Positions 46,261-55,407 are shown, numbered from the stretch's first letter. The stretch is 64,000 nucleotides of DNA from Desulfosoma sp. (GCA_037481875.1 JBBFKY010000007.1:108236-172235), one strand, 5' to 3'. Numbers and translations: made by a program. Notes: generated from the sequence alone by a model not told the origin.

Positions 46261-46511
46261 ATGCGATCACGCTATCGATTCACACATAGAGGACAGCCGT
46301 ACACAAAACTTGTCCACACACGTGAGTCCGCCGACGCATATTAATCAGTAAAAATGCTCTATTCTCTCAATCATATGATCACCTGCCGTCCAGCCCTTCA
46401 CAATCCTGAATTTCTCAGAACATGCCGTTCCCTGTTCTGACAGATAGAGCTATTTTGTACGAAGGCTCTCTTCCACATGCTAGCTCCTTCAACCCCAAGG
46501 GGGCGGCCCCT

Positions 46512-47258
46512 TCATAGCTTGACTTGTGGAAAGCGCACATATTCATTGCGAACGTATCGAAAGTACAAATACAATATATGGTTCTTGAGAATCTCGCTCG
46601 TCCCGTACTTTTTTCTCCTCAACGGACCCCGATAGATTGCATTGAGATCATCTTTGTTCAAATGGAGATCCAGAAATGCCCCCAACCTCGCCAGAAAGCC
46701 GTCAGGATCCAACATGAGGTCCTCAAAGGTGCAAAAAAAACATTTAAAGCCACACTCTTTCAAAAACGCCTCGGTACTTTTCCTATAATTTTCATTGATC
46801 GCTATAATTTCTTTTAAAGAAACAATAACACGACGTTTGATCATGCTGACAAATTCCTGGAGCGGATCCCGGGTTGTAAAAAGAAATTTGCAGTCACTGA
46901 AATCGGCTAGCTGAGACCAGAAATGAATCGTGTAACACAATCGAGGGTCCTTCCACAGCCAAGGACGATGGGCATTGCAAGTTTCCACAAACTGACGGTA
47001 CGGTTCAACGGCAATCTTTGACGACAGTTCTCGGATGCGCGTAATCGAAGGAGGAGGTAAATCCATGCAATCCTTTAGGGGAAACCCGGCTGACCTTAAA
47101 ATTTCCATGTTTAATTCGACCAACCGTTCATTTTCATATGTTTCGAAATGAAGTTTCCGTGTTGCATTGCCGACCCAGAAGCCCTTTCTGGCAATAAGAC
47201 CCGCAAGTACCGAGCTTCCTCCGCCTCCTGAGGTGAAAATCATCACGTTAGATCGCAT
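46512..47258 (-). CDS. Sulfotransferase 2
   Basis: 248 residues. The PAPS-binding loop is shifted to glycine- and serine-rich form (IFTSGGGGSSVLAGLIA, ~7-23), followed by LFTTRDPLQEFVSMIKRR as the 3'-phosphate motif and WLWKDPRLCYTIHFW. This resembles the sulfotransferase families seen in polysaccharide clusters. It is not closely similar to the 44,023-44,964 protein, so the two may act on different positions. GAGGG precedes the ATG. With sulfotransferase 1, it points to a sulfated exopolysaccharide. Confidence 0.8.
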   Translation of the reverse strand: MRSNVMIFTSGGGGSSVLAGLIARKGFWVGNATRKLHFETYENERLVELNMEILRSAGFPLKDCMDLPPPSITRIRELSSKIAVEPYRQFVETCNAHRPWLWKDPRLCYTIHFWSQLADFSDCKFLFTTRDPLQEFVSMIKRRVIVSLKEIIAINENYRKSTEAFLKECGFKCFFCTFEDLMLDPDGFLARLGAFLDLHLNKDDLNAIYRGPLRRKKYGTSEILKNHILYLYFRYVRNEYVRFPQVKL

Positions 47259-47322
47259 GCTCTGCCCTCGTTTTTAAAGGCCCTTGACTCCACGCGTCAG
47301 CCCAAAGATCCATTTCAGGCGT

Positions 47323-48804
47323 TCAACTTTCTCTTGTATTTTGACGCCCTAAGACCTTCGCCCACAAAAATCCCCTGAAAATTCCTTGAACATCTTTCAT
47401 GAATTCCCGGTCGAAAATCAGAAAAAAAAGGACATAAACACAACCACCAAACAAGACGAGGAAACTTGAGCCGGATAAGCTATTTCGAAGGATTGGAACA
47501 ACATTTTGGAAGGTGAGAACAGCCAATGCCATGCCGAGAGATCCAACAATCGAGATTGAAGCAGTCTTGAAAAATTCCAGTAGACTTGATTGGATCAGGT
47601 TCAAAGATCCCCGCAGGAAGAAGACAAATACCAGTGGGTAAATTGTAACCCACACAGCCGCAACCCCCACAAGACCGAATCTCACGGCGACCAAAAATCC
47701 TCCTGTCAGCGCCACTGCGGCCACCAAGGAGAAGGCTAGATTCCTGTTCGGTTTTCCCACGGCATTGTTAAGTGATACTAGGTTCCCAACAAGTGCTTCC
47801 GGGATGGAAGCAAAACACATGATTTGGAAAATGGGAACAACCGCCAACCATCTCTCCCCGAGAATCATTCGAAAAGCCTCGTGTGCCATGACGGCAGCTC
47901 CAAGAAAAATAGGCAAAGCTAAAAATAAAATATAGCGGCTGATTTTTAGAAAGTAATCTTTCAAGCGCAACAAGTCGTTTTGTAGCTCCGCATACACCGG
48001 AAAAGAAACCTGGTTCAGTAAAACGATACCTCGATCAATAGGGATCCTCGAAAACTCGAGAGCCACCCTGTAGTATCCAAGCAATTCGGCACCCAGGAAT
48101 TTGCCAATAATGATGTTGTCACACTTCGTTGCCGCATACCGGAAGAATCGAAAACCCGTAACCGAAAGTGAAAAGGTGAGAATGGACCGCAGTGCCGACA
48201 GCCTAAACATAAGCTTGGGGCGCCATGGAAAGTACCCATAAAGAAAAACACAGAAAAAGAAATTAAAAAAAACGAATCGCAAAGCCAGAGCCAAAACACC
48301 TAAACCTTTAAGTGCAAGCACAAGAGTAATGATTGTGCTAGGAATCGCCGCCCACATGGTTGCTTTCGCCCTTTTTGAGAAGTCCAACTTTTTTGTCAGC
48401 AACCAAAAGGGAACGCCTGAAACTCCTTGAAAAACCAATCCTAACATCATGATTCTCACCAAAAACGTCAGCTGCTCACTCTGATAAAAGGCTGCAACCG
48501 CTTTCGCCAAAAACCACGAGATCGCATACCAGAATGTGATTCCTCCTAACATGAACCAAAAACACGAATGGGTTTCTTCCTCCGTAAGATCCGCTTTTTG
48601 AAGAATCGCAAAGCCAATATTGAAGTCATAAAAAATTTCAATAATGCTTACATAGGACATTCCCATAGCCACCAAGCCGAAATCCTGCGGAGAGAGAATC
48701 CGTACAAGAAGGAGGGAAACCGCCCATGTGATGATCAGGCTCACCAACCTGCTTGAGCCAAACCACATGATACTATTAATAGCTCTATGTTTTAAGGACT
48801 CCAT
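47323..48804 (-). CDS. Polysaccharide flippase (Wzx/WzxC type)
   Basis: 493 residues with about 12-14 membrane helices, opening with KHRAINSIMWFGSSRLVSLIITW and LLVRILSPQDFGLVAMG, which is the hallmark of the MOP-superfamily polysaccharide transporter group containing WzxC. It should move lipid-linked repeat units across the inner membrane for the polymerase encoded downstream. CAGGAAG precedes the ATG. Its cytoplasmic tail is short and basic. Confidence 0.9.
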   Translation of the reverse strand: MESLKHRAINSIMWFGSSRLVSLIITWAVSLLLVRILSPQDFGLVAMGMSYVSIIEIFYDFNIGFAILQKADLTEEETHSCFWFMLGGITFWYAISWFLAKAVAAFYQSEQLTFLVRIMMLGLVFQGVSGVPFWLLTKKLDFSKRAKATMWAAIPSTIITLVLALKGLGVLALALRFVFFNFFFCVFLYGYFPWRPKLMFRLSALRSILTFSLSVTGFRFFRYAATKCDNIIIGKFLGAELLGYYRVALEFSRIPIDRGIVLLNQVSFPVYAELQNDLLRLKDYFLKISRYILFLALPIFLGAAVMAHEAFRMILGERWLAVVPIFQIMCFASIPEALVGNLVSLNNAVGKPNRNLAFSLVAAVALTGGFLVAVRFGLVGVAAVWVTIYPLVFVFFLRGSLNLIQSSLLEFFKTASISIVGSLGMALAVLTFQNVVPILRNSLSGSSFLVLFGGCVYVLFFLIFDREFMKDVQGIFRGFLWAKVLGRQNTRES

Positions 48805-48848
48805 CCAACTTCCTGATTGGGCTCATTCCATATAGATCCCCACATGGA

Positions 48849-49358
48849 TCAGCGCGGCCGTATTTCGTGCGACGGGTCTTGGTATGAACCACCCCCAAAC
48901 CTAATTATCTTTCCCGTCGGGTCCTTTTGCCGAAGCTCCCCTTTATGATAAAAAGTGAACCCAACCTCTTTCATTGCCTCAAAACCATTTTTAATAACGA
49001 CAATGTTCCTATGGCCTCTTTCCATGAGTTTGATCGCGGCATTCACACTGAAGCCTTCAATCTCCCCTCACTCACAATAAAGTCCCAGCAGCTTGTCTTT
49101 TGGCAGGGAGACATGTCCTTTGTCAATTCGATCAGCACTTACATATAAAGCTCCAGGAATGGAAGCGTGCTTTTTACTCGCTCCTGGATGAACGTCGATA
49201 AGAATGATTTTCCCTTGCTGGAAAAGAGCATAAGCCTGCTGCGCCGTGATATGGGGAACTCGGCGTTTCTTGTTCTCGTTGGTTTCCCGCGCCAAAGCAG
49301 GTGAGCAAACCGCAAATATAAGAACCAGAATGACAAGCAAGCGCATCCTACTGTTCAT
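48849..49358 (-). CDS. Secreted rhodanese-domain protein with in-frame TGA; probable selenoprotein
   Basis: 169 codons if the TGA at 49068-49070 is read as selenocysteine (residue 97). A signal peptide (MNSRMRLLVILVLIFAVCSPALA) precedes one rhodanese domain: ITAQQAYALFQQGKIILIDV, ASIPGALYVS, LPKDKLLGLYCE, then the TGA, then GEIEGFSVNAAIKLMERG and NIVVIKNGFEAMKEVGF. The two halves are in the same frame, so only a single codon interrupts the domain. The TGA falls two residues after the active-site cysteine, where many rhodaneses of this type carry a second cysteine (C-x-C). A SECIS-like hairpin follows. Without recoding, the product would be a 96-residue fragment. GGAGGG lies before the ATG. 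It sits between the flippase and an acetyltransferase, 4 bp from the latter. Confidence 0.78.
49038..49055 (-). promoter_or_regulatory. Candidate bacterial SECIS hairpin
   Basis: RNA GGCUUCAGUGUGAAUGCC beginning 12 bases after the TGA. Stem pairs GGC with GCC and UUCA with UGAA, one bulged U, and apical loop G-U-G. Counting U of the UGA as 1, the loop G and U are positions 23 and 24, the same as in the E. coli fdhF SECIS. In fdhF the bulged U is on the 5' side; here it is on the 3' side. Confidence 0.6.
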
Positions 49359-49362
49359 TGTT

Positions 49363-50076
49363 TCATCCCTCCGGTTTGTTAAAAAACTCGATTAAATCGG
49401 CCAAATAAATCTTTTTGCGACGGCTCTGGTCGTGAAGGGACATTTTCTTTTGGATCAAATCCACACAAATCTGTTTATTCCACAATTTAATAAAAGCTAG
49501 GTTCCCTATCACCTTACCTCCCAGTCGTTTGTGGGCCTCAGTCGAGCGCCGATTGACCACCGCGATTCGGCTGAAGACCCACTGGACGTTTCGATCCGCC
49601 AGCCGGCGTAGCACCTGTTCCCAAAGAATAGCAAAGACCATTGTAAGCCGATGCTTGGGTAAAACCACGACGTCGAAATCCCACACGGAATTCGAAGGGA
49701 GGTGAATGTCACAGAACACAACATCCTCAATATAGAGATCGTAGGCCAGCCAGAGCTTTGCAACGGGCAGTCCGTCCCTTTTCAAAATAAAAGTCATGGT
49801 CTTTTGAGAGAAACGATATTGAATGGTCGTAAAGGGCGTCTCGAACACCAAGAGATCCGGCGCCGGTTCATGAAGGATTTCCAGCTGGAATCCATGTCTT
49901 AAGGCCTGAGGTATCTTAAGTCGTTCGACGGCCGAGACCGGCAGAACAAACAAGTGAAAATATTCCACGCCGCACTGAGAAGATATATATTTCAGAAGTC
50001 GGTCTAACCCATACAGGACGTATGGGATAAAACCATAATCATGGATACTTTGTTTAATTGTCTTTAAGAGGGACAT
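49363..50076 (-). CDS. GNAT-like acyltransferase in the exopolysaccharide locus
   Basis: 237 residues. The C-terminal half (WVFSRIAVVNRRSTEAHKRLGGKVIGNLAFIKLW) has the look of a GNAT fold, and an alpha/beta N-terminal half contains paired aromatic strands (TIQYRFSQKTMTFIL). I cannot assign an exact family. It may acylate a sugar amine, possibly with acyl groups supplied by the carrier-protein module that follows. AAAGGG abuts the ATG without the usual spacing, so the start is uncertain. It lies 4 bp before the rhodanese gene and 27 bp after the decarboxylase. Confidence 0.65.
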   Translation of the reverse strand: MSLLKTIKQSIHDYGFIPYVLYGLDRLLKYISSQCGVEYFHLFVLPVSAVERLKIPQALRHGFQLEILHEPAPDLLVFETPFTTIQYRFSQKTMTFILKRDGLPVAKLWLAYDLYIEDVVFCDIHLPSNSVWDFDVVVLPKHRLTMVFAILWEQVLRRLADRNVQWVFSRIAVVNRRSTEAHKRLGGKVIGNLAFIKLWNKQICVDLIQKKMSLHDQSRRKKIYLADLIEFFNKPEG

Positions 50077-50103
50077 CCCTTTATAGCATCATGGAATGAG
50101 GTC

Positions 50104-51354
50104 TCAATTTTCTATGACAACTTCGGCCGGCAGCGGGTGACTTAGAAATTGAAGGGGACTAGCTGTATAGCCGTAGGCACCGGAACAAAGTATGCCGATA
50201 AGGTCACCTTCATACAACGGCGGGAGGCTTATATTGGAACCTAGAACATCCAACGGTGTGCAAAGCGGACCGACAACGTCGACCTTTTCCCGTTGTTGTA
50301 GATCTGCAGCTTTGGGTGTCACGATAGGAAAATTTTTTCGAAGGATTTGTCCGAAATTTCCAGAAGCCGCCAAATGGTGGTTCATGCCCCCGTCGACGAC
50401 GAGGAAAGTCTTGCCCCTGGAGACCTTCCGGTAAAGCACGCGAACGAGATAGATCCCGCTTTCGCCCACCAGGTAGCGGCCGAGTTCGAAGATAAACTGA
50501 GCCGCTGGAAACCGATGCCGGTACGCTTTTATAATTTCACTCACTCGGTTGCCCAATAACTCTAAATCGAGCTCCCGATCTCCATCGTAATAGGGAATTC
50601 CGAACCCACCACCCAGATTCAACCATTTCACCATTTCGGGTGCGTGTTGTGAAAACCTGGCTAACAAAGCCAGAGATCTTTCAATTGTTTCGGCTAGAAC
50701 GTGGGGTTGCAGATTTTGGGAGCCCGCGTAGATATGAAAACCTTGGAAATCCAAAGGCAGCCCCTTGATTTTCTCCAAAACCTTGGGAATCAGTTCTGCA
50801 TCAATCCCGAAAGGTTTTGGGCCTCCACCCATTTTCATACCCGAACCATGGAGTTCAAAGTCCGGATTGACTCGTATAGAAACTCGAGGACGCGGACGGT
50901 CGTGTGATGACAGTTCGGCCAATATTTCCAGTTCCCTTAACGATTCCACATTGATGGAACCGATCCCGAGTTCCACGGCATGAAGCAGTTCATCGCGGCG
51001 TTTTCCCGGTCCGGCGAAGCTGATCTCTCCCGGATTCGCCCCCGCTTGAATGACGGCCTTTAGTTCGCCGCAGGAAGCCACGTCAAAGCCGTCCACCATG
51101 GGCACCATAGCCTTTAAGAGGGCAGGATTGGGATTGGCCTTCACTGCATAGAAAAGCTTCACATCGCTGGGAAAGGCACTGCGGAAACGACTGATTTTCT
51201 TTCGAACCACCTGAAAGTCATAGACATAGAGCGGTGTCCCGTATTCGGTGGCCCATGATTCCAGAGGCCGTCCGCCGATAAGTATTCGGCCGTCCCTTAC
51301 GTCAAAATAATTCAGAATACTCTCGACAGTGGATGATACGTTTTCTTGCTTCAT
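50104..51354 (-). CDS. PLP-dependent decarboxylase, XrtA-associated (TIGR03099 type)
   Basis: 416 residues, fold type III like diaminopimelate and ornithine decarboxylases. The PLP lysine is K72 in LFYAVKANPNP, the glycine loop is LNLGGGFGIPYYDGD and the C-terminal substrate cysteine segment is ILCSGAYGYTAS. It matches the decarboxylase that accompanies an acyl-CoA ligase and carrier protein in exosortase A loci. Probable role: decarboxylate an amino acid to give an amine used to decorate the polysaccharide (inference). It is 24 bp after the ligase gene, in the same operon. Confidence 0.9.
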   Translation of the reverse strand: MKQENVSSTVESILNYFDVRDGRILIGGRPLESWATEYGTPLYVYDFQVVRKKISRFRSAFPSDVKLFYAVKANPNPALLKAMVPMVDGFDVASCGELKAVIQAGANPGEISFAGPGKRRDELLHAVELGIGSINVESLRELEILAELSSHDRPRPRVSIRVNPDFELHGSGMKMGGGPKPFGIDAELIPKVLEKIKGLPLDFQGFHIYAGSQNLQPHVLAETIERSLALLARFSQHAPEMVKWLNLGGGFGIPYYDGDRELDLELLGNRVSEIIKAYRHRFPAAQFIFELGRYLVGESGIYLVRVLYRKVSRGKTFLVVDGGMNHHLAASGNFGQILRKNFPIVTPKAADLQQREKVDVVGPLCTPLDVLGSNISLPPLYEGDLIGILCSGAYGYTASPLQFLSHPLPAEVVIEN

Positions 51355-51378
51355 CAGCGAATTCTTTCGGTAGGCTTT

Positions 51379-52965
51379 TCAGGATTTGGTGGATTCTTCA
51401 GCCCGAAGACGCGCCACATCGATCTTTCCTGTCGGGGTTCGCGGCAGTTCCCGTCTTATTTCCACGTAACGCGGCAACATGAAAACAGGCAGCTTTTCGG
51501 CGCAATAGGCTCGAACCTCTTCTTCGCTGAGGGATTCCCCGTCCTGAGGCACCACGAACACCTTGACGCTTTGTCCACGAATAGGGTCGGGAACCCCGAT
51601 GGCTGCAGCCAGTTTCACCCGTCCTCCTTCATAAAGCACGTCTTCAATCTCGGACGGACTGATACGATGCCCATGACACTTGATCATGTGGTCGTCTCGT
51701 CCCACAAAATAGAGATAACCTTCGTCATCTTTTTTCACCAAGTCCCCGGAATAGACGACTCGTTCCATCTGCGCGAGTCCCTCCGGCAGAAAAGGATGGG
51801 GGCGAAACACCTTTTCGGTCTTCTCACGATCCCCCCAATAGCCAAGAGACACGGTAGGGCCTCGATGCACCAATTCACCCACTTCGCCTGGGGCGCACAG
51901 GCGGCCGTCCTTGCTCACCACCAGGATCTCACATCCTGGAATTGCTTTTCCGATGGAAGTCGGCCGAGCATCGATTTCTTCAGGAGGCAGATATGTGGAA
52001 CGAAACGCTTCGGTGAGCCCGTACATCAGAAAAATTTCCGTTCCTGGAAAGACGTGTCGAAGTTGATCAATGGCGCTTGGCGGCAGAAAGCCGCCAGAAT
52101 TGGTGATATAGCGAAGATGCGGGAACTTTTTCTTGAAAACCGGCGATCCTCGCTGAAGAAGAAGAAGCCAAATGGTGGGAATACCCGCAAATCCGGTTAT
52201 TTGCTCTTGGATCAGCACATCCACCAATTCGCCAGGAAATCGAAAAGAGGTCATAACGTACGTCATCCCCAAAAGGGCACTGCAGGTCACCTGGTTCAAG
52301 CCGTAGTCGAAACTAAGTGGAAGCACTCCCAAGAGCCTGTCATCCGGGCGATTTCTTAAGTAGGATGTGACGATACGGGCCCCGGCCAGAAGGTTGTCAT
52401 GGGATACCATCACACCCTTGGGACGGCCCGTGGATCCGGAAGTGTAAAGCAGCGCGGCAAGATCTAAACCGATGCAGCGGTCGGGCGACGGGACGGCTTT
52501 TCCGGACTCTGCTAAAACGGCATCCCAGGAAACGCACTTTATGGGAAGATTCTTGACCCACAGAGGAATTTCTCCCACCACGATGATCTGCTTCAGAAAC
52601 GGCCAAGCCCCCAAAGAATTCCTTAACATTTCTAGGCGGTTTGAGTCGATGATCAGGGCGAAGGGCTCACAGTCTTTGGCAATGTGCTCAGCTTGTGGTG
52701 CCAGCAATAGAGAATTGATGGGTACGAAAACGCACCCTGCCTTGACAATGCTCCAAAAAGACAGAACCTGATCCAAACTGTGATCGAGGAAAACCGCCAC
52801 ACGGTCGCCTCGCTGTGCCCCAGAGTGCACGAGGGTCCAGGCTAAAGCGTCACTGTTCCTCTCGAGATCTCTATAGCACATGCTGATATTGTGCTGCTTA
52901 AGCGCCGTCTTCTCAGGAAACTGAGCGGCAGTTCGCCGCAGGCAATGGTGAATCAAATATTCCAT
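51379..52965 (-). CDS. Acyl-CoA ligase (AMP-forming), XrtA-associated (TIGR03098 type)
   Basis: 528 residues of the ANL adenylating superfamily. Visible core motifs: A3 LLYTSGSTGRPKGVMVSHDN, A5 region MYGLTEAFRSTYLPP, A7 YSGDLVKKDDEGYLYFVGRDDHMIK and A10 lysine in PRTPTGKIDV. It activates a carboxylic acid as adenylate and can load it on CoA or directly on the carrier protein encoded just upstream. AAGGGGA precedes the ATG. Ligase, carrier protein and decarboxylase are contiguous and look like one biosynthetic module. Confidence 0.92.
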   Translation of the reverse strand: MEYLIHHCLRRTAAQFPEKTALKQHNISMCYRDLERNSDALAWTLVHSGAQRGDRVAVFLDHSLDQVLSFWSIVKAGCVFVPINSLLLAPQAEHIAKDCEPFALIIDSNRLEMLRNSLGAWPFLKQIIVVGEIPLWVKNLPIKCVSWDAVLAESGKAVPSPDRCIGLDLAALLYTSGSTGRPKGVMVSHDNLLAGARIVTSYLRNRPDDRLLGVLPLSFDYGLNQVTCSALLGMTYVMTSFRFPGELVDVLIQEQITGFAGIPTIWLLLLQRGSPVFKKKFPHLRYITNSGGFLPPSAIDQLRHVFPGTEIFLMYGLTEAFRSTYLPPEEIDARPTSIGKAIPGCEILVVSKDGRLCAPGEVGELVHRGPTVSLGYWGDREKTEKVFRPHPFLPEGLAQMERVVYSGDLVKKDDEGYLYFVGRDDHMIKCHGHRISPSEIEDVLYEGGRVKLAAAIGVPDPIRGQSVKVFVVPQDGESLSEEEVRAYCAEKLPVFMLPRYVEIRRELPRTPTGKIDVARLRAEESTKS

Positions 52966-52990
52966 GGGATCCCCTTGGGTTAAGCGTCAA

Positions 52991-53245
52991 TCAATGACCG
53001 TTTCGTTTTCGTTCCACCAGCCGGCAAATGGCTTTCACAGAATCAAAGTTTTCAGGAACCAAGTCCTCTTCGGTAATCTCGATGCCATAGGTCTCCGCAA
53101 GATGGGTGACCAATTCCAGCACGCCCAGCGAATCGACGATTCCAGTCCGAAGCAGCGAGTCCTCTTCGGTGATCTTCTTGTGGCGGGCTTGAGGAAACTG
53201 CCGCACAATAAAATCCAAAAGATTTTGCATCAACACCTCTTTCAT
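52991..53245 (-). CDS. Acyl carrier protein
   Basis: 84 residues, a four-helix carrier fold. The phosphopantetheine site is S39 in GIVDSLGVLELV. I chose the start at 53245 with GGAGAAGCG upstream over the longer frame from 53272. It would hold the acyl or aminoacyl group activated by the adjacent ligase as a thioester. It differs from fatty-acid AcpP (no D-S-L-D-T). A GNAT enzyme is encoded next to it and is a candidate acceptor enzyme. Confidence 0.9.
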   Translation of the reverse strand: MKEVLMQNLLDFIVRQFPQARHKKITEEDSLLRTGIVDSLGVLELVTHLAETYGIEITEEDLVPENFDSVKAICRLVERKRNGH

Positions 53246-53305
53246 CGCTTCTCCTCTCTTCCACTTGGTCATGGTACCACACCGTTAAACGGTGCGCTCC
53301 TTTCG

Positions 53306-54373
53306 TCATGTGTCGGAATCACCTAACGTGAAGTACCAGGCGTCTTTGGAGAGCGGGACTATGGGACCCGAAGGCTCGTGTTTCGTAAACACGAAGACCT
53401 CAGAAAAATCCGGCCTTTGGAAAAACCCCGCTCGTTTTAAATAGTCACACCAAGGATTCGATTCCAGCAGAGTCGCCTCAACGCCTGCCGCCCCTTCATG
53501 ATCAGCGTGAGTCAGCACGGCGGCCAGCATATTCCGCCGAATGCCAGGTCCGTTTTCGCAGAAAAGATCATAGATTTGTATTCTTGAAACCCCGGAAGAT
53601 TCCGTTTTGATGTGAACCACTGCATACCCGCATAATCTTGCTTTTTTGAATAGTTTGATCAGGTGAAAGCGCCGCAGAGGGTTACGCCCGTAACGCCACT
53701 GAAGGTAGGGTGCGGCGCGACCGCCTCGAATCCGGTACTGCCCAGCCAACCGGCGGTCCAAGTCGGTAAAATCGGTGCCAAAGGCTTCGGGAACGGCAGG
53801 GCCTGTTTCGAAATCAAAATCGCGCCCGAGAAGCCTCAACGGGTAAAGTTTTTGCAATGCTTTGAAAGGAGTATTCCAGAGGTCTAAAAGCCTTTGCATC
53901 CGGTCAGGAGCGCCTCGGGCAATGTGAGCAAGACTTAGAGGTCTCACCAACCGAAAGAGGCAGCCGAGCGGAGCCACTTTCATCCAGCGATGTACGGCGG
54001 CCATGGACCGACTTGGAAAATCGTACGAAAACAGCGCTGATCCGTCGGAAAGGGGTGCAAGGGTCGCTCGATGGAGTTTGATGGCCGGCCCCAAACTTCG
54101 GTAGCTTTCAAGGATTGAAAAATCGGCTAAAACGTGAGCCAGCTCTGGCTTGCCCTCAACCCACATCCAGCGAGGAAGGGATGCCGCCGCACCTACAATT
54201 TGCCCCCTCTCATCGTCAACCAGAACCCACAAAGAGGCCGGTCCGGCTGGATTACGGCTGTAGAGCCAATCGAAACGTGCCGGCTCGGCGGGTTCCTGCC
54301 GCGTCTCATTGAAGACCGACATTACAGCATCGCGATCAGAAACCGCATCCGCCGGTCGCACTGTAAGCTTCAT
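53306..54373 (-). CDS. GNAT-type acyltransferase
   Basis: 355 residues. The N-terminal part (VRPADAVSDRDAVMSVFNETRQEPAEPARFDWLY, then LWVLVDDERGQIVGAAASLPRWM) is a typical GNAT start with the conserved PARFDWLY phrase. A second, diverged GNAT-like unit seems to occupy the C-terminal half (LCGYAVVHIK, GAAGVEATLLESNPWCDYLKRAGF). It may take acyl groups from the carrier protein next to it. The ATG at 54373 has GGGGAGAGG before it; the frame upstream to 54421 overlaps nothing real. Confidence 0.8.
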   Translation of the reverse strand: MKLTVRPADAVSDRDAVMSVFNETRQEPAEPARFDWLYSRNPAGPASLWVLVDDERGQIVGAAASLPRWMWVEGKPELAHVLADFSILESYRSLGPAIKLHRATLAPLSDGSALFSYDFPSRSMAAVHRWMKVAPLGCLFRLVRPLSLAHIARGAPDRMQRLLDLWNTPFKALQKLYPLRLLGRDFDFETGPAVPEAFGTDFTDLDRRLAGQYRIRGGRAAPYLQWRYGRNPLRRFHLIKLFKKARLCGYAVVHIKTESSGVSRIQIYDLFCENGPGIRRNMLAAVLTHADHEGAAGVEATLLESNPWCDYLKRAGFFQRPDFSEVFVFTKHEPSGPIVPLSKDAWYFTLGDSDT

Positions 54374-54387
54374 CGCCGCCTCTCCCC

Positions 54388-55407
54388 TTACGTCCCATCG
54401 CTTAACAAGGAGAACTCCCATGGTGGAGAACGCTTGAGCTCATAGATGGGCGTATGAAAATCGTTTGTTCCGGGTTCCGTGGTCACCGCACAAACAAAAC
54501 CAAGTTTTTCAAGAAGCGCTGGTGTCTCCCGTGGATAATGGGATCTTCTCCCAAACGGATAAGCGAAGGTACTCACGGGAAGTCCCGTTTCCTGCCAAAT
54601 GCGATCTCTTGAACGAGAGATTTCCTCCAGTAGCTTCGCTGCTCCCGTCGCTCGGAGCACAGGGTGGCTGACGGTATGGGCGCCGAACCTTATTCCATTG
54701 TTCGACATTTCGCGTACTTGATCCCATGTAAGCATGATATTTTCCAGCGGATCCATCAATGCCCCGCCCAGCCTTTCATGCAGCTCCTCTAAGATGTTTT
54801 TCCTTTTCTCATCCGGCATTTGTTGCACCCACGCCATGACCCGATCCGAGGCTTGCTTCCTGTGGAATGAATCCTTCAAGTTCAGTGAAACTCGGCCCCC
54901 TTCCATCTCCAAATCCAGACTCTCATGGGTTGTTTCCATAAAGAGCCGACGTAAGCCGATGAACCAAGGGAGACGGCCTGTATCCACGCACTCCGTAATG
55001 AGGAAAATCGTTGCGGGAAGACCCAATGCCTTTAACACCGGGTAAGCATTGGTGTAGTTATCCCGAAAACCGTCGTCAAAGGTGATGGCGATGCATCCCC
55101 TGACCGAACGCCCCTCCCGCAGTCGTCGTCCAAGTTCTTCCAATGGAAGAACCCGGTAATTGGCGGCAAGATGTTCCATTTCGCGCCGAAAAACATCCGT
55201 TTGCGTTTGAGGATAGAACCCGTTCAAGCTTGGAGTGATCATATGGTAGGCTAGAATACGACATCGGTTCCGGAGGTGCTCCAGGCGATACCCACGCCAT
55301 CGAAAAGCCAGTCGTTTTAGTCCCGTCTTCAAAGAGCTCACTCTCGAAGATCTCCAAATGAAAAGATTTAACCTGTGCATGTGCACTATCCAGCCGAATT
55401 GCAACAT
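54388..55407 (-). CDS. NodB-type polysaccharide deacetylase
   Basis: 339 residues. A carbohydrate esterase 4 domain: motif 1 AITFDDGFRDNYTNAYPVL, motif 2 GIRFGAHTVSHPVL, and the FAYPFGRRSHYPRETP segment. It removes N-acetyl groups from GlcNAc-type residues of the polysaccharide. The start at 55407 leaves 5 bp to the stop of the preceding GT4 pseudogene but has no clear Shine-Dalgarno; an ATG at 55380 is an alternative. A second, different deacetylase is at 63072-63926. Confidence 0.88.
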   Translation of the reverse strand: MLQFGWIVHMHRLNLFIWRSSRVSSLKTGLKRLAFRWRGYRLEHLRNRCRILAYHMITPSLNGFYPQTQTDVFRREMEHLAANYRVLPLEELGRRLREGRSVRGCIAITFDDGFRDNYTNAYPVLKALGLPATIFLITECVDTGRLPWFIGLRRLFMETTHESLDLEMEGGRVSLNLKDSFHRKQASDRVMAWVQQMPDEKRKNILEELHERLGGALMDPLENIMLTWDQVREMSNNGIRFGAHTVSHPVLRATGAAKLLEEISRSRDRIWQETGLPVSTFAYPFGRRSHYPRETPALLEKLGFVCAVTTEPGTNDFHTPIYELKRSPPWEFSLLSDGT

